Positions 14,077 to 14,816 of a DNA stretch of 14,816 nt are shown here, one piece after another (within the stretch, counting starts at the first letter, position 1; each line of letters starts with the position of its first letter). The translations under genes and the position numbers were made by a program. Under the pieces are notes generated by a model that was not told the origin of the DNA, searched no databases, and saw nothing but the letters and a program-made list of their open reading frames with translations. The stretch covers positions 1 to 14,816 of the forward strand of contig DIKR01000101.1 in assembly GCA_002424625.1 (NCBI GenBank), read 5' to 3'. This DNA is from Desulfuromonadaceae bacterium UBA5613 (GTDB taxonomy: Bacteria > Desulfobacterota > Desulfuromonadia > Desulfuromonadales > UBA2197).

Positions 14077-14816
14077 CTAAAGGATCGTCCCGAATTGGGT
14101 ATTGGTGTTATTCCGGACAATCCGCACCGGCACGATCGTCCCGATCAAGCGCGGATCGCCGCGAAAATTGACGATACGATTCCAGGGGGAACGGCCATAG
14201 AGGGACTCCTCGCCATTACGGCGACTCGGTCCTTCGACCAGAATCGGCAGAATCTGCCCGACATCCGCGCCCCAGATCTTTTGGCTGTTCTCTTTCTGGG
14301 CCGCCAGAATCGCCTCAAAACGGGCTTGTTTCACCGCCGCCGGGGTATCATCGAGCAAAGCCGCTGCGGCCGTGCCGGGACGCGGCGAATAAAGGAAGAG
14401 GTAGATATCGGCATAAGAAATCTCCCGCACCAGCGCCAGGGAAGCGTCGGCATCTTCCTGCGTTTCACCGGGGAAGCCGACAATGACATCGGAACTCAGG
14501 CGGATATCCGGCCGCACCGTCCGCAAGCGTTCGACCTGGCGCCGGTAGTCGGCGACGCTGTAGCCGCGGTTCATCGCCGCCAGGATGCGGTCGGAGCCGC
14601 TCTGCACCGGAAGATGGAGCTGGGGGCAGAGCTTGTCCAGGGAGGCAAAGGAGTCGATGAGGGCATCGGAAAGATCGCGGGGATGGGAAGTGACAAAACG
14701 AATCCGCTCAATCCCTTTGATCGCATGCACCTGCTGCAATAACCCGGCAAAATCGGGGGCGGCGGGATCGTGGCGATTATAGGAGTTGACGTTCTGGCCG
14801 ATCAGCGTGATCTCCC
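14077..14816 (-). CDS. miaB: tRNA-2-methylthio-N6-dimethylallyladenosine synthase MiaB (3' part)
   Basis: The frame is open to the right edge, so the N-terminal domain and the radical-SAM cysteines lie outside the window. About 246 C-terminal residues are seen. They begin EITLIGQNVNSYNRH and continue with IRFVTSHPRDLS, LHLPVQSGSDRIL and SSDVIVGFPGET, all characteristic of MiaB. The C-terminal TRAM RNA-binding domain starts around VGQILPILVEG. MiaB adds a methylthio group to i6A37 of tRNAs that read UNN codons, using two 4Fe-4S clusters. The protein could be a close MiaB-like paralogue, but the GQNVNSY stretch is the classic form. The gene ends 10 nt before the REC-GAF gene and so probably drives it in the same transcript. 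Confidence 0.95.
   Translation of the reverse strand, partial: EITLIGQNVNSYNRHDPAAPDFAGLLQQVHAIKGIERIRFVTSHPRDLSDALIDSFASLDKLCPQLHLPVQSGSDRILAAMNRGYSVADYRRQVERLRTVRPDIRLSSDVIVGFPGETQEDADASLALVREISYADIYLFLYSPRPGTAAAALLDDTPAAVKQARFEAILAAQKENSQKIWGADVGQILPILVEGPSRRNGEESLYGRSPWNRIVNFRGDPRLIGTIVPVRIVRNNTNTQFGTIL

Noticed and set aside
14067..14120. Earlier ATG for the REC-GAF protein inside miaB
   Set aside because: It overlaps the miaB TRAM end by 44 nt and adds 18 residues outside the receiver domain. The ATG at 14066 fits the tight spacing of this gene series better.
1..14816. CRISPR array, tRNA, rRNA, insertion sequence or prophage
   Set aside because: No regularly spaced direct repeats, cloverleaf-like conserved loops, rRNA stretches or transposase/integrase motifs were seen by eye on either strand.

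Overview
The window reads as a chromosomal segment of a GC-rich Gram-negative bacterium. The best fit is a Deltaproteobacterium of the Desulfuromonadales type (Geobacter, Pelobacter or Desulfuromonas relatives). That placement is an inference from the mix of protein styles: degenerate receiver, GGDEF and DUF4388 signalling proteins next to miaB and guaBA, and an E. coli-type CorA. No rRNA or tRNA gene is present to confirm it. Genes are densely packed, and many neighbours overlap by 4 nt (ATGA or GTGA).

Left part (1-4775). The window opens with the 3' end of a membrane-protein gene on the + strand, followed by corA. Facing corA on the - strand is a two-gene unit: a proline-rich lipoprotein of unknown function and a 66-residue protein with a two-zinc cross-brace cysteine pattern. 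The corA/zinc-protein junction holds a pair of inverted GC-rich palindromes of the REP type. A divergent promoter region (2640-2916) then leads rightward into a DUF815 AAA ATPase gene that overlaps an RluA-family pseudouridine synthase gene by 4 nt.

Middle part (4776-9018, all - strand). Transcription runs right to left: guaB, guaA, a Nudix hydrolase gene, then an MntA/HepT-type toxin-antitoxin pair. A good sigma70-like promoter lies just upstream of guaB. The guaB-guaA gap carries a second copy of the GTAG-headed palindrome. Together guaB and guaA convert IMP to XMP to GMP. The Nudix gene overlaps the end of guaA and may clean oxidised or non-canonical nucleotides. The unit ends at a GC hairpin that has a T-rich tail on the - strand.

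Right part (9039-14816, - strand). A tightly coupled series runs miaB (3' part only), a REC-GAF-GGDEF-like protein, a REC-DUF4388 protein, a PHP phosphoesterase and an M42 aminopeptidase. Four of these genes are joined by ATGA overlaps and the first gap is 10 nt. Both signalling proteins look like non-catalytic derivatives. Their receiver domains lack the usual lysine, the GGDEF signature is replaced, and the last domain of the DUF4388 protein may be a GTPase fold without a P-loop. This is the most unusual system in the window.

No CRISPR array, tRNA, rRNA, insertion sequence or phage gene was seen. The largest gap between genes is the 277-nt divergent region at 2640-2916.
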